From contig NC_064842.1 of assembly GCF_024166365.1 (NCBI RefSeq), positions 28,863,001-28,927,000 of the forward strand: 64,000 bases of DNA. Direction: 5' to 3'. Below, piece after piece: positions 14,816-29,399 of the stretch (position 1 is the stretch's first letter; each line of letters starts with the position of its first letter). Made by a program: the position numbers and the translations under genes. Source of the stretch: Elephas maximus indicus (taxonomy: Eukaryota > Chordata > Mammalia > Proboscidea > Elephantidae). A model generated the notes under the pieces. It had not been told where the DNA came from. It saw nothing but the letters and a program-made list of their open reading frames with translations, and did no database searches.

Positions 14816-15334
14816 TTTTAATTAGCAAGTAAATATTATATATGCCTTACATAAGTTAATGAGAAATAAACTTTAGAAACAGCCTTATGCTATTTTGTGT
14901 GGACCCATCATTGTTAACTGTTCTTTGACCTAATGAAACTTTCTCCAGATTTCTTTTATTCAGATTTCTGTCGTCTGGTTGATTCTGTAACAAGTTTTTT
15001 TTTTTTTGTTTTTTTTTTAAAACAAAGATGTACAGGAGTTGTCAGTGGAAATGAGTCGATTTTGCTTCTGGCTGCCCTTAAATATTTCTTTTTTATTTCT
15101 AGGTAAATGAAGTCACCCCTCTTGTGCCTTCCAAAAGGTCATTTATAGTAGTTTAATTGTTGGAAATTACTCCCGGGGGAAATATGTTTTAGTGTTATAA
15201 CTCAGTTTTTTTAAGCCATAAAATACCTTGAAGGTCACATACATAGTAGCAGAGAACCCAATTCTTGGTCAGCAGTGTTCCTGGGTGAGAGGCCATGGAT
15301 CACACCTGTCCCATTATCCTGGGCCTTTACTATT

Positions 15335-15538
15335 AAGAACAAATGGAGCCAAGGGGGCAGGGGAACTAGATAAATGAAAACAAACATCCAGAATGGAAAT
15401 ATGGGAATGTTCATGCATTGTGAAGAATGTGACAAATGTCGCTGAACAATCTGTGTAGAAATTGTTGAATAGGAACCTAAACTGCTGTGTAAACTTTTCA
15501 CCGAAAACACAGTAAAATGTTATTAAAAAAAAAAAAAA
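15335..15538 (+). mobile_element. Afrotherian L1 3' end, severely truncated
   Basis: Shares CTGCTGTGTAAACTTTTCACC and a tail of about 15 A with the L1 ends at 45.5 and 47.2 kb. It has no coding part. Confidence 0.8.
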
Positions 15539-15892
15539 TGGGGCAAAGTTTAAATGTTTCATAGATTGGGCAGCCTGACGTGAAGCACATTTGGTCATTG
15601 CCCCACTTCAGCCAGATTTCTTCCTCACTGTGTTCTTTTTACTCCCCGCCCTTCAAAGTCAGCTTGGTACTTTCTCTCTGTTATGTACTTAGCAGTTAGC
15701 AAGTGAGGACTGTAGTTGACAGCAGCAATCATCTATTAGAAGAAATGTTCTCAGCATTTGAGGACTAAGAAACGGAAACCGCATACAGGTGGTACGGGTA
15801 TAGTTTTGAACGAAGGTGTCGGTGATGTCATTGCATTGGTGCTGCTTTGTTTCCTTATACGGTCATGCCGATTTTTGCATCTTTGCCAACAG

Positions 15893-16018
15893 GACTGTGG
15901 AAACAACTAGTTTCGATTTACTGCTGAAGACAGATGACGACTGTTACATAGACTTAGAAGCTGTGTTTAACAGAATTGCCCAGAAAAATCTGGATGGGCC
16001 TAATTTTTGGTGGGGAAA
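15893..16018 (+). CDS. B3GALNT2: B3GALNT2 coding exon D with the DDD catalytic motif
   Basis: The exon encodes [20 protein letters not shown] and runs on to [16 protein letters not shown] holds the three aspartates expected to bind the Mn-nucleotide sugar in this GT31 enzyme. The acceptor is TTTGCCAACAG and the donor GTAAGT. It ends with AA, which joins to T of the next exon to make Asn. Confidence 0.97.
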
Positions 16019-18781
<2,763 letters not shown>

Positions 18782-18963
18782 GTTCAGTGGTTATGATCTT
18801 GGGCTTATGAATCTGACAGGCATCTATTTTAACCGCTCCTACCTAATTTACCCTGACCTTGAGCAAGGTACTTAATCTCCCTTAGTTTCTCATTTCTAAA
18901 AGGGAAATAATTGCTGCCTCACAGAGTTATTGTGAGAATTAAATGAGATATTATAAAGCACTT
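18782..18963 (+). repeat. MIR SINE
   Basis: AGTGGTTATGATCTTGGGCT to GAGCAAGGTACTTAATCTCC to GAGAATTAAATGAGATATTA follows the MIR consensus order. Confidence 0.85.
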
Positions 18964-18964
18964 A

Positions 18965-19130
18965 GGAAACCCTGGTGGCATAGTGGTTAAGAGCTACAGC
19001 TGCAAACCTAAAGGCTGGCAGTTTGAATCCACCAGGCGCTCCTTGGAAACTCTTTGGGGCAGTTCTACTCTGTTCTACAGGGTCGCTATGAGTCGGAACC
19101 GACTCGACAGCAGTGGGTTTTTTTGGTTTT
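18965..19130 (+). mobile_element. AfroSINE, full length
   Basis: GGAAACCCTGGTGGCATAGT head, CCACCAGGCGCTCCTTGG, tail GAGTCGGAACCGACTCGACA and T-rich end. It lies directly after the MIR. Confidence 0.93.
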
Positions 19131-19613
19131 AATACAGTCCCCCAGAATATTGTAAGCCTTCCGTCAGAATGGTCACTGGTAGTAATTCTAAGAAATATTA
19201 ATAGAAGGAATTTTAAATATTAATAAGATCTATTCCTGTATTAGAATTTGAGCCATGTTGTACTGAACAGATGTATCGCTTGGCAGTATTATACGACTAC
19301 ATAACCATCTTTTCTCTAACGGGAAACTCTCCATTTGCGATTCCCAAATTTTCTGTTTATGGGATTCCCTTTGCTAACTCTTAATCCATGCACACTCCAT
19401 TGTTTGTTTTAATCAACCACACGGTACTTTCCAGGATCATGGGTACCGCCCCGTAGTTCTCAGGAGTTGAGTTTGCATGTACCTTGACTATCTGAGTTGT
19501 CTTTGAAATAATTTTAACTTCATTAGAATATCTAAGTTGCTTATGTGCAGGTTTTCTGTCTCTTACAACAGTTTCACAACTCTCAAATCAGGTTTTGTTT
19601 TGTCTTCCAATAG
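19131..19613. other. B3GALNT2 intron before the last exon
   Basis: AT-rich unique sequence with no feature recognised. Confidence 0.5.
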
Positions 19614-19748
19614 GACAGCCTCTGGTTGTGTGAGAAGACTTGTGAAACCGGCATGTTGTCTTCCCCTCAGTATTCCTCACAGGAGCTCACAGAACTGTGG
19701 AAACTCAAGGAATTGTGCGGTGATCCTTGTAAATGCGAAGCAAGATAA
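19614..19748 (+). CDS. B3GALNT2: B3GALNT2 last coding exon with stop codon
   Basis: The exon encodes [20 protein letters not shown], then [15 protein letters not shown] and a cysteine-containing tail ending CEAR before TAA at 19746-19748. The acceptor is TCTTCCAATAG. Forty-four codons complete a 500-residue protein if the human numbering holds. Confidence 0.97.
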   Translation, partial: DSLWLCEKTCETGMLSSPQYSSQELTELWKLKELCGDPCKCEAR

Positions 19749-20891
19749 TTATGGTTTTAATGAGCAGTGGTTAAAGATGAGGGTAAGGCGAATAATAATC
19801 TGAGTGTAAGTAAGGAAAGCCTGAGGTTATGTGGTCCTTCAGGATAGTTCTAGGCTGGCACTTGGACCAGTAACCAATGTGGTACTTCTTAATGTTTGCA
19901 CAAAATTTCCTCTTTAAAGATGAACTGATACTGTAGCATAAGAAAAAATTTTACTTATATATTGGAATATTTGAAAAATATCAAATTGTTTATAATAGAA
20001 AAATATTTCTAAACCTTAGTATGTTGTTTCTAACTAATAGAATGTATTAGTTAATGGTTAAAACTTGGCCTATTTCAGAAAGCTTGAGTAGAAACTGAGT
20101 GAATTTCAGCCTGGACTGCAGAAGAGCTCTGTACAGTCCAGTAAGGGCGATTAAGGGACAAAAGAACTCACAGAAATGCTGTGTGATCACTTTGTGCAGT
20201 AGTCATACCAAAGTTTGGGGATTTCTGGAAATAATGTTAGATTTTGTGGATCCTCTGAATGAAGTGGACAACTTGAAAAGAAACCGATATAATTCTCAGT
20301 TCTGGACCTTGGTTTTAAAGAGGTTTATTTATTTTCTTTTGCCATTTAACATAAATGCTGAAGTGCACAGCTTAGTACTCCTATAAAAAAAATACTAAAT
20401 TTTTGTGAGTATAAGTATACAACTCTCAGGGCTTAGCGCTGTAGGGAAGGATAATTCTAAGTAGTTGACACTTGGAAGGAATTAACTCTGCTTTCCTCCT
20501 ATCATTGCCGAATGTTTACCTAATGTAAGTGAATTTCAATCAAAGATGGTAATCTATAGAAAGCTATAGAAAGATGTATGAAGATACACTCAATTTAGGT
20601 ATAGCATGTGATTTTTTTTTAAAGTACTCTAAATATAGTGCAACTAAGAAGAGATACAATAGCATCTATGTTATAAATAGTAGAGGGTGGGCCTCCCTGA
20701 GTTTAAGGGACCTTTCCCAAAATGACCAACCAAATCATGTTAGTAAACTTTTAAAACAGCAGTTTCAATAGAGAATTCCATTAAAACTAGTCTTTAACTG
20801 TGTTCAGATTACATTAGGCTAGCTAGTTTCTATTTAATATTTAAATCCTCACATAATGCAATGCAGTGATGAACTGTGAAGAGAAATATGA

Positions 20892-20897
20892 AATAAA
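20892..20897 (+). terminator. Proximal poly(A) signal AATAAA for B3GALNT2
   Basis: AATAAA lies 1144 bp after the B3GALNT2 stop codon. It is 24 bp from the TBCE signal on the opposite strand, so the two cleavage regions face and overlap each other. Confidence 0.5.
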
Positions 20898-20904
20898 ATC
20901 AAAA

Positions 20905-21101
20905 TCAGTAGGTACAAAGCCTTTATTATTATATACAAGCCTGGGAATGGTCTCTTTCCAATGAAAAAGTCAACCTTTTCTATACTTTAGGGCAAGCTGT
21001 AGAACCCTGTATTTTTTTGACAGTAGAATTGTTTCAGTAATTAACTCCAGGGAGCCCCAGTCACAAGAAACAGTCTGGCCTCTGAATTTTATAGTTGGCT
21101 A
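20905..21101 (-). other. TBCE: TBCE 3' untranslated region
   Basis: About 180-200 bases follow the stop on the - strand before the AATAAA at 20927-20922. No other feature was seen. Confidence 0.7.
20922..20927 (-). terminator. Poly(A) signal AATAAA for TBCE
   Basis: TTTATT on the + strand reads AATAAA on the - strand, 175 bases past the TBCE stop. T-rich sequence follows on the - strand (GATTTTGATTTTATTTC), as expected downstream of cleavage. Confidence 0.7.
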
Positions 21102-21194
21102 TTACCATCGTACTAATAGACAGTCTCCACTTTCCACAGAATAAAACTGTAATGTCTGTTGGTCATTTCCTAGTTCAAATTCTCTGCCTGGCAT
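21102..21194 (-). CDS. TBCE: TBCE last coding exon with stop codon
   Basis: The frame reads [20 protein letters not shown] then [10 protein letters not shown] and TAA (21104-21102). The acceptor is TTTAAATTTTAG. The C-terminal LLVRW ends the ubiquitin-like fold as in the human protein I recall. Confidence 0.97.
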   Translation of the reverse strand: MPGREFELGNDQQTLQFYSVESGDCLLVRW

Positions 21195-21337
21195 CTAAAA
21201 TTTAAAGAAAAAGAAAAAGGTAGGGGGAGTGATTAAGAAATATCTGACAGAGCATGTTTTATATACCCACCAAACAGTAGGCCACCCTTACAGCCAAAAA
21301 CAGATGTGTGGCCTCCACTGAGGATCAAACAATGTTA

Positions 21338-21568
<231 letters not shown>

Positions 21569-21924
21569 TCACATGATAAGAACACAATTGCAATGACAAG
21601 CTCTGTCATTTCCTAGTATTAATTTACCCAAGTAAATAATTAGGGAACAGCTCACCTATTAAGTGGACCACAAAGTCAGTTTCTCACGACTTACTTGGTA
21701 AGATGTGGGAAGCAAGCCAATGTTTTGACCTAAGTGCCCTTTCACAACAGTTTTCATACCATTTCAATGGTGTTTAATATTTCCTCCTTAATCTGGATAA
21801 ACCAGAAATAGTATTCTCAGCACAGAGGAATAAATGTAAGTGAAATCATTAGCTTTTCTTGCGAAGCCTTTTGTGCTTGCTTACTTATAAATTACTTGAG
21901 AGCACTGGAGTGGGACTTGGCACC

Positions 21925-22040
21925 CTGAGGAAGTCTTTTAGCCTTTCTGGCCTTAGTTCCCTCATCTGTAATAAGGAGGGTAGACTAAATGATCCACAAG
22001 GTCCCTTCCAGCGCTGCCGTTCTCTAAGTATTATATGTAA
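21925..22040 (+). repeat. MIR SINE fragment
   Basis: GTTCCCTCATCTGTAATAAG and AAATGATCCACAAGGTCCC are a diverged MIR 3' half. It lies opposite TBCE, inside the possible B3GALNT2 3' UTR. Confidence 0.6.
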
Positions 22041-22324
22041 CCATGTTGAACTAACACACACGTAAAAGTGACCACCAGGCATGGGAATGTAACTTAAATG
22101 AGTAAATGCTTTGGTTTGTTCAGAAAACACTATCAACTTCTTTCCAAAGATAGGCTGTGGTAAATAGTGGATATTTTGGTTATGAAAAATATAGTTTTCT
22201 CTGAAGCTTTAGCTGGAGGTACAGCAATAGTATGGTGTTCCTACAGATATCACAATGTATTCAAACAAATATTTTTCTATCAAAATCATTTTTGTATAAG
22301 CTGTGTTTTTATGCAACTTGTCAT

Positions 22325-22349
22325 AATAAATGTTATATTTTAGAATAAA
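22325..22349 (+). terminator. Distal poly(A) signal pair for B3GALNT2
   Basis: AATAAA occurs twice, at 22325-22330 and 22344-22349. TTGTATAAG (a TGTA element) lies upstream, and a T/GT-rich stretch (CCTTTTTTTTGTTTATG) follows directly. This arrangement is typical of a strong mammalian cleavage site. It lies in the TBCE intron between coding exons 14 and 15. Confidence 0.6.
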
Positions 22350-22472
22350 AATTGTCCTTTTTTTTGTTTATGTATTGAATACAGACACTTCATAGATATT
22401 TATAATTTTAATCCACACAATTTGCTCTTGTATGGGTGTAGGTGAACTGGTTTTCACTATTTGGAGGGTGGT

Positions 22473-22511
22473 TAGTGCTAGGTTTTTTTTTTTTTTTTTT
22501 AGTGCTAGGTT
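22473..22511 (-). mobile_element. Pure poly(A) insertion with target-site duplication
   Basis: TAGTGCTAGGTT occurs at 22473-22484 and again at 22500-22511. Only a run of T lies between the copies (poly(A) on the - strand). The first - strand bases of the duplication (GTT/AACC) fit an L1-endonuclease nick. Confidence 0.75.
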
Positions 22512-22787
22512 AACTTCTGCACACCTTGGTGGAAAAGGACATTAATTCACGCTAGAAACAAAGTTTGGTCATAAGACAGTTAAAATCTAAGTAGCATTAG
22601 CATTTTTAATACAGAAGTAATAAATGACGACCTTAACATTCAGAAAATATGAAACAATTGTCCTTTTACCTCCCTCTAACCATTGTTAGTTTAATGGATG
22701 TAAGTATATGGGCATCATAATAGATATTAGTCTACAACGTATTTATTATATGATGGTGCATCTTTTTATGCCAGTTCTTCTAAACCT

Positions 22788-22950
22788 GCACTGTCTAATA
22801 TGGTAGTCATATGTGGCTACCGAGCCCCTGAAATGTGGTTCCTATGACTGAGGAACTGAATTTATTTCATTTTAATGAATGTAAATCACCCACGTGGCCC
22901 TTGGCAGCCATACCGGCCAGCACAGTTCTAGATAGGGGAGATTGTGTAGT
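22788..22950 (+). mobile_element. MER5-like hAT DNA transposon fragment
   Basis: CTGCACTGTCTAATATGGTA, GTCATATGTGGCTACCGAG and GACTGAGGAACTGAATTT follow the MER5A pattern. The right end is decayed. Confidence 0.75.
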
Positions 22951-23549
22951 ACAGCTCTGCCAGAATTTATTCAAGCATTCCCCATTGGTAAACAGTTAAG
23001 ATTTTTATTTTTACCATTATAACAAATGCTACAAGATAGAATGTTTCGTCAGAGCATATATGTGTTCTTTATTTTTATAGCATTTACCACATGGCTTTAC
23101 GAAAGGCTGTACTAATTTCTCATGCCAGCTCTAGGTATGATTATTTTCTTTACTTTTTGCTAGTCTGATGGGGAAAAAAATAGCACTGCAGTATTTTACA
23201 CTTCTCTACCACTTTTTTAAAGGTTATTTAATATTTACAGCATGTGGCATAAGAATTAATAGTAAGAACCTTGTAATCTACTGGCTTACCGTTGAGTTTA
23301 CAGAATGTAGGACTCAGATTCTAAGCAGCTTAAGCAGTAATCATTACATATAGTTTCTATGGGTGACTCTAATATCTGCTACTTCTGCCTAAAGATTCAT
23401 AAAAATCAGAGCATGAAGCAAATAAGTATACTGTGGGTGTCCCAAAATGGGTAACTGAACCGCAGAAGAACTGGGACATTAGTCAGATGTACAGTCTGTT
23501 ACAAGAGAAGGGTGTTGGGCACACTATCACTATCTCTATATTTCTAGCC

Positions 23550-23685
23550 CAACCAAACTCCTTGCCATCAAGTCAGTTCCAACTCATAGCGACCCTAAAG
23601 GACAGAGCAGAACTGACCCATAGGGTTTCCAAGGCTGTAATCTATGACAGCAGACTGCCACATCTCTCCCCGAGGAGTAGCTGAT
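23550..23685 (-). mobile_element. AfroSINE, head missing
   Basis: CCATCAAGTCAGTTCCAACTC to GACTGCCACATCTCTCC; the tRNA-like part is absent. Confidence 0.8.
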
Positions 23686-23829
23686 GATATACTGAATTAT
23701 AACCCAGATACACTGACTTAGAATCTAGAGTTTAATGAGATCCCCAGGTGATTCTTATGTATAACTTCTGGGAACTTATTAGAAATACAAATTCTCAGCA
23801 GTGGTTCAAACCAGACAGAATCGGTTCAA

Positions 23830-23925
23830 AGCCCTGGTGGTAACACCTCCATGATTTGATTTGATTTGACAGGGCTGCTACGAGTTGTAATTGACTCAGT
23901 GGCAATGGGTTTTTGATTTTATATA
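23830..23925 (+). mobile_element. Decayed AfroSINE
   Basis: AGCCCTGGTGGTAACACC and, after a deletion, GAGTTGTAATTGACTCAGTG with a T-rich end. Confidence 0.55.
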
Positions 23926-24578
23926 TCGGGAAAGTACAACAAAAAATGTAAAAGATGTTCAGAGCCGATTCCATTATCAAGAAATTCTGTCCCTCTTGTA
24001 CTTGTCTGTCCCCATGAGTGCCTTTATTGACAGCATTTACATTTGAAAATAATGAAGGGATAACCACTAATTTTAACACCTCATTATATAATACATTTAA
24101 TACCTCATATTACACATCACTTAGGAACAGAATCTGGATTGCTGGTAAATAAAAATGGAGAAATAATACTGATAAATTAACACTAGACGGAAAAGGTTAC
24201 CAATCAGAAAGGTACTTCTTCGAGCACAATGATGGCCTTTCATAAGCAATAACATGATAAGCTTGTTTTATTTGATAGAAACTAATTTAAAAATCAATGT
24301 GAATTTACTGCAGTGACAGGCAAACAAATTAGTTTACCAGAGTCATATAGGGTGATATATATCTCATTTCTTCTTTAAATTCTCACAGCTCTAAATTTAA
24401 CCTGTTTATCTTTAGCATTTACCTGTGATCAACGTTTAGAATCCATAGTATCATACATACAAGAAAAAGACTAATTTTTCTTTTGAATGAAAGTTTAAGG
24501 GAAGTTATGTTAACCTAAGTTGTTCACACAAAAGTACTTATTTTTATGAATAGAACTAATTTAGTGCCAGTATTAAAA

Positions 24579-24783
24579 AACCCCAAACCAAACCCACTGC
24601 CGTCGAGTCAATTCCAACTCACGGCAACCCTAAAGGACAGTGTAGAACTGCCCCATAGGGTTTCCAAGGCTGTAATCTATGAAAGCAGACTGCCACATCA
24701 CTCCACGGGCTGGCTAGTGGGTTCGATCTGCTGACCTTCCAATTAGCAGCCAAGCACGTAACCACTGCACCTCCAGGGCTCCA
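24579..24783 (-). mobile_element. AfroSINE, full length
   Basis: CCGTCGAGTCAATTCCAACTC tail through to CACCTCCAGGGCTCC head, in reverse, including the 30-base middle block seen in the longer subtype. Confidence 0.92.
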
Positions 24784-25344
24784 ATTCCAGGATTACAAAT
24801 GTTTAAATAAAGTCCTGAAGTAGTTTTTTTCCCTAAGAAAACTTGTATGTCCACTAAAAGGGAGAGGCTTAGAACTGGTTCTACAAGGACTCCAGCTCTG
24901 TGAAGAGGCCCTGACTAGAGTGACATATGTCCTGTCTTGTATCATGGATGACAAGACAGACCCCTGAACCCAATGTGACCATATCTCTGAACAAGCAAAA
25001 ACCCCAGAGTAACAATCTAAGAACTCCGAGCAACGGGCTTGGGAAACTCCTCTGAACAGCTATGCCAGTCATACGCTCATGCCTTTGATTTAAAATGTCA
25101 TCATATGCAGGGGCTTCAAATTTTAATGCACTGTTTTCTAGATGAGCTGATAAAACTGGGATATTTGAACTTCTGGGGGAGAGTGATATTAACATAATTG
25201 TATCTTACAACATAAAAGACTAGTAAAAATCTGTAACCTCAGAAGGGCTACACTTTCAGATATGAATTAAATATTTTTCAGATGATTCATATCTAGGCCA
25301 TCAAATAGGGTTCAGAAATACAAGGATAGGCTCATTCTTCTTAC

Positions 25345-25404
25345 CTGGCAATTTTTTCTCTATGACTTTTTGATCAAGTTGATTAGGATATTTTATCGTC
25401 AGCT
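25345..25404 (-). CDS. TBCE: TBCE coding exon 14
   Basis: The frame reads E-LTIKYPNQLDQKVIEKKLP plus one base. The acceptor lies after an oligo-T tract (TTTTTTTTTTAAG). I place it at AAG rather than two bases on at AGAG, because that keeps phase and the human spacing. The donor is GTAAGA. Confidence 0.92.
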
Positions 25405-26039
25405 CTTAAAAAAAAAAGGAAAAATGTTAATTGATACTTTCTATAATAAGGATTAACTCTACAAGGCAGTTCTGAGTTGGAATCGACTCGACGGCAACAG
25501 GTTTTTTTTAACAGTAAGGATTTGAATTACACATGCAAGTTAATTGTTATTAGCGGCTGCGAGCTGGCCCAACTCAGTGACCCCATGCATTGCCAAATGA
25601 TACATCTCTTCAGTGCAACTTGGCTTAAACCCTAATACAGGAATAGGTCTTCCTGATGTTTACAGTTCCTCCTATTAATACTTTATTAGAACTATTAACA
25701 ACAACAAAAAATAACCACCAACATTCTATAGCTTTACTGACAATTTAGCCAGGCTTTCAAGTGTAAGAAAAAGCACAAATTTCCAAGCAATTCACAATTT
25801 AGTTCACTACTCAAATATACTTCCTACATTTATAACACTACTAAATGAGTTTAAAGTCTGGGACTTGCAAAAATGCTAACTATAAGGATTTCAATTTGTT
25901 TACTTTGAGAATTCATCATTTTGCTAAAAATCAAAGTACTTAAGAGAAACACACTTAACCCCTACGGGGTCATCACTGCCTGCTCCAGCACCAGGAGCCT
26001 GAACACAAATCAGCAGGATTTGAATTTCGGGTTCCTTAC
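25405..26039. other. TBCE intron 13
   Basis: An AfroSINE tail remains at 25459-25512 (+; GTTGGAATCGACTCGACGG). The rest is AT-rich without a recognised feature. Confidence 0.5.
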
Positions 26040-26108
26040 CTAGTAGCTGATTTTTGAGCATAAATGGTTGTGGTGTTTTGAGTTCCTCATCTTCAGGTGC
26101 ACCATATT
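26040..26108 (-). CDS. TBCE: TBCE coding exon 13
   Basis: After the split Lys the frame reads YGAPEDEELKTPQPFMLKNQ then LL plus one base. The second E of EDEEL replaces a Trp present in human as I recall it. The acceptor is TTCTTAAACAG and the donor GTAAGG. This begins the ubiquitin-like part. Confidence 0.95.
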   Translation of the reverse strand, partial: NMVHLKMRNSKHHNHLCSKISY

Positions 26109-27596
26109 CTGTTTAAGAAGAAATAAAAAAGATAAACTACAGGGCACTACAAGAAAAAAAGTTTCATAGCGAAATGTCAACACAGCCTTTTCCTTTCCCA
26201 CAATAAACCCAGCAGCAGCTGGTATGCTAACCAGGGATCTGCTTCCCTTATACTTAGTTGTTTGTTTTATTCATTTATTTCTTGGTTGGTTTGGCTTGGT
26301 CTGTTTCGTCGTTTTTAGGAGATGTGGACAGCAACCGTTTGCAAGGGCAGAATCTCCCATAACTTGTGTATTACATTATTGTTCTTACACACTAATAATG
26401 TCCTGACTCAAAGTAGCAAGTTGAGTCCGCCAAATACATAAAACGTCTGTTTAGCGTTTCCCTTTGGGAACAGTTCCCTTTATCTCTGGTCCTGTTAAGG
26501 ATACGATTCACAGAGCACCTTGACCAAGTTCCAACGAGACGGTGCAGCGCTAGGCTGGGCACTCAACACCGTTGCTAGCCCTTTTCTCCGGCTCGAACAT
26601 CTGCTAAACAATCCAGGGCAAAATTCCATAACTGTCCATGAATCTGTCTCTGTCCTCGGGCACTCTCAGAGAAATGCTGAGCCATACCTGCAGGTGCGCT
26701 TTAGGGAGACTTCCCGTCCCTGTCCCCTAGTGACTGAGAATGCCAGGAGATGGGGCCAGCTAATGGAGTAACCTGAAAGCAACTCCCACAGGTAGCTTTT
26801 CTTCTTCAAAGATAATGTTCCAGCCTGAAGCCTTTATGCAGTCAGCTGCTTGCATTAGGAAATAGATAAAAAGGGAAGCTGCATAAAAGTGAAATTTGGA
26901 ATAATAATGAAGCCGAAACAAAATGGAAAGTACATCAGGAACAAAGAATCATGAAGTTGTGGCTTCAAAGCCTGAGGAACCAGGCTAGAAGCTCCGAGGA
27001 ACCACCTTGCGTACCAAATGCCTAAACTGTGGATGCAGTGAGCCCACAAAAGAGTGCTTGGAAAGAACAGCCTTCCTCTGAGCTCTCAGAAGACACCAGA
27101 ATTGTCTGGGTAGCATTAAAAAACCGAATGCCTGTGTTCCACCTGAAGAGTCTAATTTTTAAAATTACGTAAGTTGTTAGCCAAGGTTGAGAGAAACTTG
27201 AGTGCTTCCTGCCCTTCCTATAGTATGGAGTGGTACCTAACACCCGAAATCTACAGTCTCGGGCAGGTATACGCAAAGATGAGAGAAACCTAAGTTTAAG
27301 AAGTGCTTTCCGCTTCCCAAATAGAAATCTCTCTCAGGAACCTAAACAGACTTTCCGGGTCCCTTCTGCTGAGAAATGCTGCTGATTTATCTTCTCTAAA
27401 GGGAATTTTTCAATGATCTCTTCGCAACTTGCTGGAGCAGCCCCAGCAAAGTATCTATAGTCCATTTGGATGAGTTCAAAAAGCCCCAAGAAAGGGAGAA
27501 AAGAACAAAAAGAACTTCCTTTGATACTCAACGAAAAAAATGTGTTCCACATGAAAGTCCATGAAAGGAAAAAATGCTTGTTGATACTGTACGTAC
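26109..27596. other. TBCE intron 12, no recognised repeat
   Basis: Mostly unique, moderately GC sequence. I saw no second exon between the flanking TBCE exons, and their phases join directly. Confidence 0.5.
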
Positions 27597-27750
27597 TGAG
27601 GCAGAGTAATTGGAATCTGGGATGGGCTGCAAGAAATTCTTCATTTGGTCTGTTTTTGTCTGGATCCTGATGCCCACCAGCCTTTTTCCACTCATTTCCA
27701 AAGGCTTTCCGATAATCAAGCTCAGCTCCACGCCTCTCCTCTAAGGGAAT
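27597..27750 (-). CDS. TBCE: TBCE coding exon 12
   Basis: The frame starts [20 protein letters not shown], continues with [20 protein letters not shown], and ends PRFQLLCL plus one base. The acceptor is GTCCACATAG and the donor GTACGT. The charged [12 protein letters not shown] block is typical of TBCE and TBCE-like proteins. Confidence 0.96.
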
Positions 27751-28516
27751 CTATGTGGACGCGAAATAAAAACAAGTCTGTTGAGGCACTTTTCTAACAA
27801 GTTGTCTGTGTTTTATACACCCCACCTCCACCTCGTCCTTCTTCCACTGCCCACCCAAAAGAATAATCAAAGTGGGAGGAACAATACTTACAGTTTTCAC
27901 CTCTCTTTTTTAATACGGACAGAATTTAGGAGTTTATTGAGAAAAAAAAGAATTTCCATTTTTTACTTTCCTTCATGAAGCTATTCACCCAGGAGCCAGT
28001 TTCCAAACTATCCCCAATGCCTAAGGTCCTGTAAACGAGTCAGCCTGTACGCACCTGCCCCAGAGGAGCCGATTTGTTCAAGTGAAGAACGAACATGCTG
28101 ACAAATCATGGCCTTCCCAATTTTACGGGGAGGAGAGGCTGAGAACTCAAGGATAAATAACCTGTGTTGCTTTGTCTTCCTTTTGCCGACATTCCGCCCA
28201 AGAAATGGGAGAAAGTGTCTAGTACTCCTCACCCCTCATCAAATGACAATAAATCAGGCCAGGGAGCAGGTTGGCACCAGGTTTTTCCTGAGCTGATCTA
28301 AGAAGTATAATACAACCTCCCTCCTGAGGAGCAGGAAATGAACCACGATTACTTCAGATGCGCAAAGACACATTTTACCACTTGGAGGGAAACGACATCT
28401 GATACCCTTTACAATATTCAAACGTAATTTCTTCTTCCATTTTTTGATAGTCTCGCTAGGAGAGTGTGTTAATTGACTTTCTAGTCTAACAAATATCTCA
28501 TTATTCTACCACTCAC
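27751..28516. other. TBCE intron 11, no recognised repeat
   Basis: Unique-looking sequence; no repeat or exon recognised. Confidence 0.5.
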
Positions 28517-28669
28517 CTCACATTTGTTCAGTGTCTTCAGCTGACCAATTTTGGCAATAATGAGTTGGCGTATAGTTTGGGCATCTTTGTTTCCTTCAGT
28601 CAGGGGGTTTCTTACGCAGGACAGAGAGTGCAGACTCTGCAACTTATCTAATTCATTAATAAATGACCA
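28517..28669 (-). CDS. TBCE: TBCE coding exon 11 (51 codons)
   Basis: The frame runs [20 protein letters not shown], then [17 protein letters not shown] and on to LKTLNKCE. It is the cap after the leucine-rich repeats. The acceptor is TTTGGTCTCAG and the donor GTGAGT. Both ends are phase 0. Confidence 0.96.
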
Positions 28670-28958
28670 CTGAGACCAAACAAAAGAAAAGAAAGATGTT
28701 TCAGGGTATTTCTTCAGATTATCTGCGCTAACAACAGAAATGCTGAAGTCCCTAGTTGTAACCTAAGGCGCTGAATTGGACCATGCACAAGGACCCCACT
28801 ACAAAGGCCACATACTTTTACTCTATACCCGTGTCATTTAAAATGACAGGCAGTCTACTTAAGTGAGGAAGCATTTCTCTTTCAATTTAAAATCTTTTTT
28901 TTAATAGAAGGAGGAACCTGCAAGCTCCATGAGTGTGCAAATAAGCGATGATGCATTA

Positions 28959-29114
<156 letters not shown>

Positions 29115-29123
29115 CTAATCTTA

Positions 29124-29228
<105 letters not shown>

Positions 29229-29399
29229 TTACATACAGCATTATAAAATGCTGTGGGCTATCAACCAGACTAGTTTTTACATTTTTTTCTAAATTTTTTC
29301 ATCTTATATAGAATACTTAGAAACCATAATGTCCACTTGAGCATATGCAAAGTAGACCCTTTATACTATATTCTAGTGATTCTATAGTCATGTAACAGG

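Larger units (their letters stand above)
12777..15892. other. B3GALNT2 intron between coding exons C and D
   Basis: It holds SINE copies at 13185-13370, 14128-14286 and 14600-14815, an L2-like stretch about 14340-14560 (+), an L1 3' end at 15335-15538 and a poly-T tract at 14995-15018. The AT-rich part 13500-13620 shows nothing I can assign. Confidence 0.6.
22951..25344. other. TBCE intron 14 with SINE copies
   Basis: SINEs lie at 23550-23685, 23830-23925 and 24579-24783. Position 23690-23805 (CCCCAGGTGATTCTTATGTA, TTAGAAATACAAATTCTCAG) looks like a MER1-type hAT fragment on the - strand. The remainder is unassigned AT-rich sequence. Confidence 0.55.
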
